Assembly: GCA_930367205.1 (NCBI GenBank)
Contig: OV884013.1
Coordinates: 90,645,333 to 90,709,332, forward strand
Source: Acanthosoma haemorrhoidale
Lineage: Eukaryota > Arthropoda > Insecta > Hemiptera > Acanthosomatidae
Direction of reading: 5' to 3'
Length of the DNA stretch: 64,000 bases
Both the position numbers and the translations under genes were made by a program. The notes beneath the pieces were generated by a model, which did no database searches, was not told the origin of the DNA, and saw nothing but the letters and a program-made list of their open reading frames with translations. Numbering within the stretch: the stretch's first letter is position 1; every line of letters begins with the position of its first letter. Of this stretch, positions 1 to 10,745 are shown piece after piece.

Positions 1-998
1 AAGGCTTCCGAACAGTCCTAGAAATCATTGCGGTAGCTCTGTTGCTTCGGACGTTCGATGCGACGTGGTGTTGCAATCTCACCAGGTTGTTATTCGCGGT
101 TAAGCCTGTGCTGAAGCCAGTCTGCTCTGGTGGGATGACTTCCTGTGACTCGCAGTGCCCGGAGAGATGTATGTGGATAATTCTCTCGAACAGCTTCGAG
201 AGTTGAGTCAGCTGACTGATGGGGTGGTAATGAGATGGCTCATATCCGCTCTTCACTGGTTTCAGAAGAGGGATCACTACTGCATGTTTCCAGTTCTGAG
301 GGAAATAATGAAGCCTGAAGCAGGAGTTCAAGATGTTAGTTATGAACGAGATTCCTTTCCTCGGCAGCTGCTTCAGTAGGATGTTCTGGATCGAGTCCTG
401 CCCTGGTGACTTCTTGCCGGTTGTTCTCCAAATGATGGCTCCGACTTGCCTGTGAGAGGTCCAGATATCGGTAGTGGTGGGGAGAGAGGGGGAGGGGGGA
501 TCGAGCGTTCCTATTGGTTCGCCTTGGCCACGGCTCACTTCCTCGTAATAGGTCACCAAAATGTCCGCTTGCTCGGTGGTGGGGATGAACTGGCCGTTCA
601 CGGCCAGCCTGACAACATTCCTTTTTGAGTTAGAGGTCTTCACGAGTTTCCACAATTGCTTATGGTCGCCGTGCAGACTGGTGAGGCGATCTTCCCAGAC
701 CGAATTTTTCCACTGAGCCATCAGGGCCCTTACTTGGTTTGTGAGAGAATTTAAAACCGGTTTTAAGTCCCTGTTTCTGGTCCTAAACCACCTGTTCTTA
801 ATGTTGTTACGCTGTCTTATCAGTTGCAGGATGTGATCCGGAGGTTTCCTCAGAGAAGGGGGCTTCGGAGAAAATTTGGGGATCGATGCATCGGCAGCTC
901 GTTCGATGACGTCCTGTAACTGATAGATAGCGTAATCTATGTTCCAGGAAGGGCGTAATGCCGCAGACGTTGTAATTTAAAATTGCGTGCCCACTCAT
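1..998 (-). pseudogene. Jk-C ORF2, RT N-terminal part without endonuclease
   Basis: ORF2 starts at the ATG at 998, overlapping the ORF1 stop as ATGA, and reads MSGHAILNYNVCGI, which fits the first strand of an AP-like endonuclease. It then jumps in another frame to the pre-RT linker (ALRPSWNIDYAIYQLQ, SLRKPPDHILQLIRQRNN). From about 965 down to 22 that frame has no stop. Recognisable RT parts are KSPGQDSIQNILLKQLP, YEPSHYHPISQLTQLSKLFE, IPPEQTGFSTGL and ATAMIS. A one-base deletion near 18-22 breaks the frame just before RT motif A; the next bases would read DCSEAF. The catalytic YADD block lies beyond the window. RT and linker are certain; the exact deletion joint is an estimate. Confidence 0.88.
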
Positions 999-2129
999 TT
1001 AGATGCAAGTTTTCTGAAATCTTTCATCATTTCGGTTACCGCCTCTGATAGTTTGTTCATTGACGCGATCAAGTTGACTAACACGGCCATGATGGCATCA
1101 TTGTTATTGTTGTTGTTATTGTAATTATTATTTTGTTGTGGTAGGGGCTCTGGGGGAACTTCCGGAGCCCTGGTATTACCGGATGCCATCTGGGCATATG
1201 AGGCTGTCTGACGAGGTGGGGGGGGGGGAGCAGGCTGATATCTGGCCATTCTCGGCCCGGCTGTGTTCTGTTGTTTAACCTGCTTTCTATTTTCAGCGGC
1301 CTGTAGGAGCTGCAGTCTGTGGGGGCACTGTTGAAAGGAGGCAACGTGGTTACCCCCGCAGTTTGCACATTTCAGGGGAATTGAGGCGTCCCTGGGGCAG
1401 TCTTTAGTTTCGTGAGGCTCGCTACACCTCACGCATTTTGCCTGCTTGAAGCAGTACCGCCTGGTGTGGCCGTACTCCTGGCAGTTGAGGCACATAGGAA
1501 TGCCCCTTTTGTCATGAAATGTGCTCACACGGAAGAGCACGTTATTTATGTGGCCGATTTGCTTGATCATAGCTTGAGTTAAGGTATGATCTCCGATAAC
1601 GAGGATCGGCTAGATCTCAGTCTTAGCACCCTTATGGTTGGACCGCCTTAATCGATAAACATCGATTATATTACCGAGCTGTTGAATATCGGCTTTTATT
1701 TCCTCGATCGGGTGCAATAAATCGAAGCCGTGGAGCAAGAATTTTTTGTTCTGCTTTGTTCCTCGGGGGGCAAATGTGTGGAAAGGGATTTTTAGTTCCC
1801 TTAACACAGCAGCTGTTCTTTGATGGTCAGAGACAGCATGGCACAGGACTTTAGTGTCCTGTTGTGTTTGTGAGATTCTGAAATTTCTCACACTATTTTC
1901 AGTAAGCAGACGGGTTAGGTCATAACTGTTTATGCGGCCTAATATTAGGGGGGGGTGGCGATTTGAGGGCTGTGGGGGCGGCAGATGTGCTGGCCTCTGG
2001 TTGAGCTGTTGTGTTAAGAGGGGTGAAAGAGTTTGAGGTTTTAACCTCAGGGGCCTGGGGGAGAGTACGCTTTCTGCAAACTCTCTTGGGATGTTGAAAT
2101 TCATCAGCGGGGTCCCTACGGCTAGCCAT
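995..2129 (-). pseudogene. Jk-C ORF1, gag-like nucleic-acid-binding protein, broken
   Basis: Gag-like protein of a Jockey LINE, expected to coat the element RNA. I place the start at the ATG at 2129, in a GGGCATGGC context, which opens a low-complexity Pro/Ser/Thr-rich N-terminus. A run of eight Cs (1948-1955) then shifts the frame. The next part carries a PRE_C2HC-type domain (LGRINSYDLTRLL, FHTFAPRGTK, LLHGFDLLHPIEEI). An in-frame TAG at 1612-1610 interrupts it. After the stop the same frame continues through three zinc knuckles: CLNCQEYGHTRRYC, CVRCSEPHETKDC and CANCGGNHVASFQQC. It ends in a Gln/Asn-rich stretch and a tail ending FRKLASK, with its TGA at 997-995. The related copy at 45370-46029 supports the reading across the stop. 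Confidence 0.88.
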
Positions 2130-2299
2130 GCCCTACAAAGGTCCGTGCGACGCACGTCCAGTTGAGGGGGAGAGCCTCACTTATAATAGTTTAAAGTACT
2201 TACCTGTCTTCACGGGAACAAAGTGCCACAGAGTAAAATATCAAAATTTTACCGGATTTGAGCTCTTGCCACAATGGAAGCTGGATAGCGTCTCTTGTT

Positions 2300-3365
2300 G
2301 TTAAGAAAGTACGCTTTCAGTTTTAACACGACGAGAGCTAGGTTAATTTCTAGAGAATATAACCTTTTTGAATGTTTCACACTTTAGTTGCAACAATCGA
2401 TCAAAGCTTTCCCTTTGTGCATGTGAAAAAAAATAGTTTTGTATATGAACAATTTCAGCGAGAGAGAAGGGAGGGGGAGGTATAATGTTTTACAAAAATA
2501 TGTAGCTTAGAAATGTTTGCTATAGGAAAGTTAATGAAATAAGACTGCTATTAGGGAAACGGAAATTCACCGTGACAGTATTTATCTTTTATTTGAAAGA
2601 ATGTTATTATATGATATGGCATAGAGAAATGAAATGGGGTGGAATAGAATATAAAGGGCGGCCGGCATGAAATGACAGAAACGGTTTTATTGGAGGGGGT
2701 TGGCTGACAGACACTGTCGGTTCAATGCATTTCTGTTTTTATTTATTTCCAATCCATCATATTGGTTCTGCAATCCTTTCATGCAAGGAAAAAATCATAC
2801 AATCATTGGTTCGGCGTGGATCGATTTTCAGCTGATTTAATTATGGACTATGTATCAACGTACACATCAGAACGTACACCCTTGAAGAGCTACTTGCATT
2901 TGTGGAAACAAATTATCACAGGTTTTAATTTTACGTCAATTCAGATGGTATTAAAAAAACATGCATTTAAAGTTACATAAGGAATTATGACTTTTATTTT
3001 ATAATTAAATAATAACATAAATCTTCCAGCTCTCCACAGTATAGTTTTTACTCCCCATAACGTTTTCGTCAGCTCTAATATTCCATCATTAATTGCTTAA
3101 ATAAAAATTCATACCATAAAAACATCGACTGGGCATACTATTATTAAGAGAAACAAATCAATAAAACCTATTAAAACTGCTTAACTGCACTACATCTGAA
3201 ACGAACTATCCACTTAATATGTTATTAAAATTAATTCTTTTTTAATTTTTCACCCTTAGTAATTATACATTAATCACATGGCTACTCGCCCAATTGGTCG
3301 TATGAAAACCTTATTACATTATAAATTATTTTTATTAATTTAGACTTTTAGATTTGCTAATTTTC
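2300..3365. other. AT-rich filler, nothing recognised
   Basis: No family similarity, RNA gene or convincing exon seen. A 72-codon ORF at 2762-2980(+) has no recognisable motif. Confidence 0.5.
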
Positions 3366-4118
3366 CAGACTTCGCTCTGCGACTAGCTTTAATTAGGAGG
3401 TATAAAGGGGGTGGGTTTCATAGCTTACGAGTGTTTGATATTTTCTTCTTTTTTATTTATGTTGTCTAAAATTAAAGAATCTAATTTAATTTCAATGATT
3501 TCAATGTGGTCATAAGTTTCTATGATCAGTATGGTCTAGCAAAGCAACTCTATTTAGTGTACCATGATGCCCTTCCTGTAGATGCTGCTAGAACTGGCTC
3601 GTTTTTTTGTCTAAAATGTTCTTTGCATCAAACACATAACTTTTTATTTGTTATATCGACATAAGATTTATTGCGTTCCCCACACTCTTTTTTATTTAGG
3701 CCCTATATATCTTTTGGCTGAGTCAGGTTTTAAGTGTGAGACATATTTTGAAAAAAATGGCATTGTTGTAGTCTTTAAGCCTAAAGTAACGTTATGCAAC
3801 TCAATTTCCAACACTAAAGACCCAATTTAGTTAAAAGATGGATCAAATATTAATAGAATAGTGTTATCAGATGCATAAATAACATCTTAGACAAAAAACA
3901 AACCAGATCTAACAGCATCTACAGAAGGAAAGGGATCATGATGCACCATGTACAGTTGCCTTGCTACACAATAAAAATAAGTAACACCCTTGAAAGCATT
4001 AAAATCAAATTAGATTCTTTAATATCAGACAACATGAATAAAAAATAAGATATAATAAACTCACATATGCTAAGAAACCCCACACCTGCTAAATAAAGCC
4101 AGTCGCTGAGTGAAGTCT
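3366..4118. repeat. Large imperfect inverted repeat (arms about 260 bp, spacer about 225 bp)
   Basis: The left arm (about 3366-3638) and the reverse complement of the right arm (about 3860-4118) align for most of their length. Shared blocks include the outer AGACTTC.CTC.GCGACT, then TTAAAGAATCTAATTT, CTGTAGATGCTG and TTTTTTGTCTAA near the inner edge. Arms differ by scattered substitutions and small gaps, so the event is old. The spacer (3639-3859) shows no ORF that I recognise. It could be a fold-back or MITE-like element, or two copies of one short repeat inserted head to head. Clean target-site duplications were not found. Confidence 0.75.
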
Positions 4119-5711
4119 AACAGTTACCAACAAAGAATAATTTAAGAATTGTAAATAAATAACGATGGTCTTCAAAAACTGCCAGGGATTGATGCCATTA
4201 AAAGTTGTATCTGAACATTTTGTTTGGCAAAAATGAATAATGGCATTCTAACACCTTGTTAATTTAAGGATAACGTTGTTAAAAAGTTTGTTTATATTAT
4301 TTATTTTAGCTGGACTTTAAGCATTGGATGAAAATAAAAAGAGGCTTGGTACTTATCTGAGATGTATTCATTTTTTATATTTAATTAAAGCCCCTAATGA
4401 AATTATTAATATTGTTTAAATATAAATAAATAAATCATTAATGTTGTTTGTTAATATTGAGGGACAAAGTAAATGATAGGGCTCTGTGATGTCCTGACTT
4501 GACTCAAGTAAACGTTGTTATGCGACCAACGTCCTGAAATCACTCAATTGTACATTTGTTGCTAGGCAATATGCATACACGTTGACACAACTAATAAACC
4601 TTTGGCTAGAGGCCACAATTTCAACACAGATCACGTTTCATAGTATGGGTTAAATAAAAGTACTTAGACTCCGTCGTGGACCACAACCGTCGCATAGGAA
4701 ATCAAAAAGTAATTATGATTTACTATAGGCACCTTTAGGTGTTTCAGGTATGAATTCGTTAATGGAATAAGTTACCGTCGTAAAAATTATTTTAAAATCA
4801 CAATTATTATTCTTAAAAATTAAAACAGAAGAAAATTCCTCGATGTTTTTGTTAGTTTTTAGTATTTTTCAAACTAATTTCCTGAAAAGAGCAAACATTT
4901 TTCTATGCTTACCATTATAAGGAAATGCTGACCCTGAAATATCTTAGGGCAACATTACGATTTCTGTTTATTGGAATATTTTAATTTGAATATTGAAATC
5001 CTCTGTGGATCTCTAAAGATTTCAAACCACCTCTTCGAAAGTTTTGATTAAAATATCTCAACGACTATAACCGTTAAAAATATAACGAATACAATAGGTA
5101 TACAAACGAAGATTATATTATATAAAAATTATAATAGCCATTCTTTATTACATCAACATTTGTCGACTGGGAAAATTTATATATTTCTATGAAACAAATC
5201 TCTGAAAACATTGATCGATTGGTGACTCAACTCAAGAATTGCAAGTACTCCATAAGTCAGACCTATCTACAAGATCTAGTACCCATTAATTACTCAATCG
5301 CTTAACTTATCCAGTCTTTCTCCTTATATAAATGACGTGTTAAGAGAGATATAATGTCTATATAACTATTATATGGGTTGTTGATCTGTGGTCGTCTCTG
5401 AATACATACACATATATTCACATCCCTCATGCTAGTGTTTTAAGAACTATTTCCAGTATAGAATTAAGTATTGTTACGTTTACAGAATAAAACAAATAAA
5501 AAATTGATGTTATAGCCGTTCAGAGCTATATTCCAATGTCCCGAGTTTGACTATATGATATTTTCAAAACAAGGTATTGTCTTGGATAAAAAATACATCT
5601 ATAAACCAATCGTAAATTAATAATTCAACACTATGTCCGTATCACCTCTCGAAGTTATTTTGTGTTGGTCAATGGAAGGTTATCTGGTAGCTATTAAAAA
5701 ATAAAGCATAA
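4119..5711. other. AT-rich filler, nothing recognised
   Basis: No ORF, element end or RNA gene that I can support. Confidence 0.5.
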
Positions 5712-6020
5712 TCTTTCTTTATTGAGATAAAATTACTACAATATGCCTTATTGGGCAATAAGTAGTTGTGATGAGTGTTCTCATTGATACCATGTTTACA
5801 ATTCTTTATTTACTCGCTCATTTATATAGTATTTACAAACACCCCAGCGACCCCCAAAATCCACATGGTGTCACCTCCTTCACATGCGAAAAAGAAAGTG
5901 GAGTCATGGGAAGTCCCCAAGAGCGCAAGAACCACAGACGCTGAAGACACGATTGGAGATCCCGACCATTGCTAAGAATCCCACTATCGTGTATTTATAG
6001 CAGGTCACGAGGCCAATGGC
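5712..6020 (-). mobile_element. Jk-A 3' UTR fragment (5'-truncated LINE copy)
   Basis: Minus-strand 3' end of the Jk-A LINE, aligning with 24506-24880, 36543-36850 and 62699-63060. It begins at about the last codons of ORF2 (equivalent of CGTGACCTGCTATAA), runs through the UTR block whose complement reads GTCATGGGAAGTCCCC, and ends AATAAAGAAAG. The 3' hairpin is the GCC...GGC palindrome near 5754-5765. No coding potential. The 5' truncation almost exactly at the ORF2 end also occurs at 51302-51616. Confidence 0.85.
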
Positions 6021-6236
6021 CACAATGTGATATAATGATACATTTACGTTAACGTAAAACTAGTGTTATATTTACTTGATGTTGATAAAAATAATAACAA
6101 GATCACAAAAAGAAAACTGCAGTGTTTCATTATATATTTACTAGCCCAAACATATTACTTTACCTACTAATAATCGCTGTTCTTGAAATCGACCTTCAAA
6201 AGTCCATCAGGCAATGTGAGGCAGAAACAAAGTTCT

Positions 6237-6475
6237 TTATCTGAAGACAAGTGGATACCTGTGCAGCTTCAGTGGTCTCTCTGCTCGGTGTGTCAACTGA
6301 GGTTCTTTTCCCCCTCCCAATTCTTTAGTTGCTAGTATTTTCTTTTTGTGGCCACTGATCTTTTTCAAAAACATGTCTATATATCTTTCTGCTTCTGGAT
6401 CGACACAGGGAATTCCACCATGAAGTGCCCGGATAAGTTTCAACGTTTTCTGGTCCCATAAGTCAAGTATTTAGA
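6237..6475 (-). CDS. Unrecognised ORF, coding-like
   Basis: An open frame of about 75 codons, reading LWDQKTLKLIRALHGGIPCVD at its start and ending RYPLVFR, is more balanced in composition than the AT-rich surroundings. It has many charged residues (ERYIDMFLKKISGHKKK) and no membrane segment. I do not recognise a family. It could be an exon of a host gene, because a CAGGTATCC near its end could serve as a splice donor, or a relic of a transposon protein. Nothing in the neighbourhood decides between these. Confidence 0.25.
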
Positions 6476-7379
6476 CCTATTATTGAATCCTAGGTCTGGT
6501 TTTATTGAATAACCGACTTTTAGCTCCCATTTCCAGTGCTTGCACGTAAGCAAGTAATACACTTATATGGCTGGGGTATAGAAACTTATATTATATGGCA
6601 GGCATACCTTTTACCTACTTCTGTCTCTTTGCTGATGAATACAATATTGCACAGAGAAATTCAAGTAAACCATTATAGCTTAATCCATCTTAAAACAAAT
6701 ATTAAGGTAAATGAAAAAAAAAATATATCGTTAAGAGCTGATTGGTTAGAATATATTTAGCATTTCAATTAAAATTATTAGATCAGAATATTTTATCATA
6801 TGGTTAACATACATACGAAATCACTAACATATCAAACATCAAAACTGAACCTAAATTTGCTTCACATAAATGAGAATCGGCTTTAATGCTAATTCAATCT
6901 TAAAGAAGTGAAGCCTCTCATACTTTTCTATAAACAATTTAAAATCATGAGCATGTGATGGATCCATATATTACTGTGTTTATAGAAATCAAGGAGAGGT
7001 TTGTCAATCATTACAGTCTTCTGAAAGCACTAGTGACAGATATAAAACACATTACTATATTTAACAGTGTACAAATAACTAATCACTTCATCATCAATCA
7101 TCGGCTCAACATCTGTGTCAACAATTTTATTAACGTATTTGTAGTATAAAAATATAAACACTATGTATACATTTCCGTATCAGGATTCATTCACAACGTT
7201 TAAGAAAAGTTTTGTTTTAATTACCAATGTCCAGTGTTCACCAGCAAACATGCCAAAATTAACCACCATGTCCCATTACCATGACAACTAGTATTCATGT
7301 CTTTTCAGAAGCTATTGGTTTATTAAAATATATCTTGTTTGAGGTAAATTGTTATATATTCGGGGATGTTGGAAATCGT
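6476..7379. other. AT-rich filler, nothing recognised
   Basis: Only short random-looking ORFs on both strands. Confidence 0.5.
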
Positions 7380-7530
7380 GGAGTATGATCGTTATATTGG
7401 AATTGCAAGGGTAGTGATTAATGATACGCAGGCTTAAGTTCTGAATCCTTTCAAGCTTACTGTCATTTGTTTTTCCAGGCAAACCCACACTGGCGAATAA
7501 TTGGTTACCTGAGAGTATCTCAAATTGAGC
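7380..7530 (-). pseudogene. Degenerate LINE RT C-terminal relic
   Basis: On the minus strand two adjoining frames read TNYSPVWVCLEKQM and then SKLERIQNLSLRIINHYPC. This matches the region after the RT core in Jockey/CR1-like elements, where Y-SPVW-C is followed by a helix of the type KLQRIQNKALRII. A single frameshift joins the two halves. It is short and old, and the family cannot be named. No 3' UTR or tail was recognised beside it. Confidence 0.45.
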
Positions 7531-9640
7531 TTGTTTTTGCCAAAATAACGTTTTAAATGACTTTCATTCATTAATCTCCTTTTCTTTTAAGGTGTTCTCT
7601 GAACGTCCTGGGCTAAATCAAGATGTTGAACATGAATGATGAATGATTTTGAATGAAAAATAACTTTTATTTTATATATCTTTAAAAATTAGCCAAATGG
7701 TTGCAATTAAACGTAAAGCCGAGGAGAAATCGCCCACTGAATTTAATTCCTTCAGAGTCGTTGGCAAGGTTTATAACAGTTGAAATCAGGAGCGACCCAT
7801 AAAAGGTAAAGAGCTATACATGATAAAGGCTATTCAATACTAAAGCAGGACTATCAATCTCATCAGTATCCGGAGCGTCCAGGGTTTTTTCGTTTCTCAA
7901 CAGACATTGGATAATATTTCGTAATGATCGAACACATTAACCTCAGAATATTCTCCCAAGCCTGAAATAGGTAAATATGTAGGTCATATCCACCTTTATT
8001 ATTCATAATGAAAGTAAAATGGCAGGTCTGGGGATTTTATCGACCCATCAAAGCACACGCTTAGGGCGTCCTCGTACTCCACCGGTTTGTGTCAGAACGG
8101 TAAATTTCCGTTCCACCCCTAAGACACTTTTTTTTCTTTCAGGTTTGTGCCTATTATGGGTCCGCTCACCCTTAAGTATAAATGAGTATACATTCATTAA
8201 AAAAAGCAACAAATACGATTTTAGTCCAGAAATTGTGGCTCAGAACCACATCAACCAGAAAGATTGCTTCTACAAATACTCACATACCAACAGTGGGGAC
8301 CGCTTTGGAGTTCCTTTTTACCTCCTCATGAGGTAGGTGTTGACCTAGGACATTATATTTTGTAAATTTAACCAAGCAGCTTACAACAAAAATATATTTG
8401 TTGGATTATTGGATGTAAAACACTTTGGTCATTAAGGGTCGTTATTTTATTAAAATTAAAATTAATTTAAAGATCCCACTGATAAATTGCATAACGAAAG
8501 CAGCCGCCAGAGCTCACAATCAATAGCCAGAGTCCCATATACTTAATAAAAATAAATCCTAACTTTACATTATGAGCACAAAGTAGAAAACATAAAAATC
8601 ATCCCAACAAACAGAATCATGGTTTTTCACATAGTTTTCCAGTTTTTTGTAATATGTTATTTACATCAAAGCTTTCAAAGGCTAGAAACGTTATATCAAG
8701 GATCCAGGGATTTCTTATTATAAAACAACTTACAACCACTTCGGCAAAGAGTTGCGCTTCAGATTGCAGCCCTTCAGTCAAGAGTAATAAACGGTTGAAT
8801 GTACGAGCAATGTTCTTTGAAGCCAATTATCCGTCTGATACTTGAGTCCATAGTACGAGTGAGCTTATAAATTACTAAAGCCCCACAAAGTATAATATTA
8901 CGCTAAACCGTTTTTCTATATTTAACGCCAATATACATACTCATTTACGCGAAACCCAATCCCGACTACCAATCACATGTCCTTACCCGGATTAAACTAC
9001 AATAATGCACATTCTTTCTTCATAATCGCAATAACCTTCTGTAAATCGATTTCTCACCAGTCTCCATCTCCATCTCGCCATTCATCACTCTCCTTCATTA
9101 AAAGTGTTCAAGACAATATATAATTATTTGCTATCACAAGCCAAAGTTGCATTAACTGCTGAGGTTAGAATGTTAATTTTATTATATCGTTATTATATTA
9201 TGTAGGTTGCAGTTATGAATTAGTACACGTTACACGTAATTAGGGTATTTTCATTATTTTTTTGTATTTTATGAGTAAATGGTATTTACATATTTTAGGT
9301 GAATACCTAATGGTGAATTAGTGTGCGTGTGAGCGAGTGTATTTGTGTAGATTTTTTATTTTTCAAACAGGTTCCTTGTTTTATTTCCTTCATATCGTTT
9401 TTGATTACGTTTATTTAATTTATTTTTATGAAATAATAAATATTTGTATTTTATGTGTTTTTGGTGTAATATTTCTACTTATTTTATTTATTTCTTCTCA
9501 CGTTGTATATTTTAGTGGGGAGGGTAATAAAGATATCATTATTATGAGTTTATTTGAATTAGATTTTTTTTCGTTTCTTATGAACCATACGTAGAATTTA
9601 ATTTTATAGACTAAGGGGTTTCAAGAGCAAATATATTTAT
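7531..9640. other. AT-rich filler, nothing recognised
   Basis: ORFs at 8019-8336(+) and 8617-8845 (both strands) have no recognisable motifs. A good-looking splice-acceptor tract (TTTTTTTTCTTTCAG) ends near 8141, but I cannot support an exon behind it. Confidence 0.45.
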
Positions 9641-9645
9641 TTTAT

Positions 9646-9709
9646 GTCCAGGGATTTGAACTGAGAATCTTCACATCGTGGAGACATTACTGTATCATAT
9701 AAGAGGCCC
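9646..9709 (-). ncRNA. tRNA-like relic (possible SINE head)
   Basis: The minus strand contains a Pol III B-box-like AGTTCAAATCC and, about 35 nt upstream, an A-box-like TGATACAGTAATG. The spacing resembles a tRNA, and the T-loop TTCAAAT is intact. The T-stem is not well paired and no full cloverleaf forms, so this is not a working tRNA. It is either an old tRNA-derived SINE head or chance. Confidence 0.3.
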
Positions 9710-10147
9710 ATGTAAGCTTTTAGAGATATGGCATTAAGCAGTAAATAGCCTCCATTTCCAGCTTGGCATTAGAAGCAGTCGCCATGCGTGAACTGCAGCC
9801 TAGGGAGTGCTAGCGAGAGGCTCGAGTGTAGGCCGGGCTTTACAAACTAGATTGGATTGGCGAACAAACTTTCCTTTTATGACTTTAACTAGCAGCATAA
9901 CTTTAATTATTCAGTTTATACTTAATGTTATTTCACCGGTTTTATCATGCGATTTACGGCTATTAAAAACGAACTACATTTTTACATCTGCGGATCAAAT
10001 CCGTTTTGATTTTTATCCATGCATAACGTAAGGGGTTTAAGAATTATACAGTATTTTCAATGTTTCTACGCATTGAAAGCGATTCATAAATCTTGAATTA
10101 ATATAAAGTTAGATTTTAGCAATTGATTGATATTTATATGTATGATA

Positions 10148-10480
10148 ATCAAATTGATGATATATAAATGTGTCCTCCGGCCAGCTCAGCTGTACGGTGC
10201 CCCGCTATTTACCCACTTGACTGACAATACAGCCAAATGTCTCCAACACTTCCAGAATGGAATCATGCCAAAAGTGGTCCGACATACCTCTTTCAAGAGG
10301 TTGAAGAACGCTGACCTGCACCCGTTGCTTGGTATGCCGTCGGTGGGTGAGTTCATCCACCGGAGACACATTAAGTTTTTTGACTCGTTGCAGCACCTGG
10401 CAAACCCAGTGTTTAAAACTATGACCCCACCACCCCTCCCGCATCGATGGCAACAGACTGTTGGGGAAAAATTAGGATAA
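10148..10480 (+). pseudogene. Jk-B ORF2 C-terminal fragment, frame open
   Basis: About 110 codons from the end of the LINE ORF2, after the RT core: KLMIYKCVLRPAQLYGAP, then TAKCLQHFQNGI, the box LLGMPSVGEFIHRR, and the C-terminal PPPLPHRWQQTVGEKLG. No stops or frameshifts appear inside it. The fragment has no catalytic residues because it starts downstream of them. Upstream codons that extend the frame (10127-10147) are flanking DNA. Confidence 0.85.
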
Positions 10481-10515
10481 GAATTAGTATGTAAGTTAAT
10501 TTTAAGGTTGATCAA

Positions 10516-10581
10516 AAAGGTGAGCCCCATCACCTTTATTAGTCAGTTTAGTCCAGTCACGTATAATGTATACCATTATAC
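10516..10581 (+). promoter_or_regulatory. Twin 3'-UTR hairpins of Jk-B
   Basis: Two successive perfect stem-loops. The first is AAAGGTGA, loop GCCCCA, TCACCTTT. The second is GTATAATG, loop TATAC, CATTATAC. Both recur with changed loops at 53955-54020 and 58525-58590 (minus). They are plausible recognition structures for the element's own RT during target-primed reverse transcription, which is an inference. Confidence 0.7.
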
Positions 10582-10745
10582 TTGTTTATTCATTATATAA
10601 TTTCTATAAAATCACAAAACCTGTATATAATGTAGTGATGCTTCAGGAAATACAAAATAATTTGTAAATAGATTCACCTGAGGATCTATAATTATATATA
10701 ATTATCTGGAAAAAGGGGCTATGGAGGAAAAAAAAAAAAAAAAAG

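Larger units (their letters stand above)
1..2160 (-). mobile_element. Jockey-clade LINE (Jk-C), internally deleted, runs off left edge
   Basis: On the minus strand this holds a gag-like ORF1, a four-base ATGA overlap into ORF2, then RT sequence that leaves the window at position 1. The overlap is typical of Jockey elements, where ORF2 is probably translated after termination and restart. The endonuclease domain that should separate the ORF2 start from the RT is missing: after about 13 codons of ORF2 the sequence jumps, near 950-965, to the linker just before the RT. The 5' end is not clear; some sequence between 2130 and about 2300 may be 5' UTR. Several disabling changes show the copy is dead. 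The RT matches the copy at 29345-31833 best. Confidence 0.9.
10139..10745 (+). mobile_element. Jk-B LINE, 5'-truncated 3' end with poly(A)
   Basis: A short LINE copy that keeps the end of ORF2, the whole 3' UTR and a run of 16 As at about 10729-10744. It aligns with 58376-58990 (minus) and 53640-54165. Two perfect hairpins lie in the UTR: AAAGGTGA/TCACCTTT at 10516-10537 and GTATAATG/CATTATAC at 10561-10581. The tail is preceded by GGGGCTATGGAGG. The clean tail and open reading frame suggest a fairly recent insertion. I could not settle the target-site duplication. Confidence 0.88.

Noticed and set aside
155..1368. Plus-strand ORFs 155-379 and 446-628 and minus ORF 1078-1368
   Set aside because: They are antisense or out-of-frame shadows of the LINE RT and gag.
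8617..8845. Overlapping ORFs on both strands as a possible gene
   Set aside because: No family motif; open frames on both strands at once suggest chance.
9807..10031. tRNA hint from the GSSVGRAL-like translation
   Set aside because: No A or B box and no cloverleaf at the DNA level.
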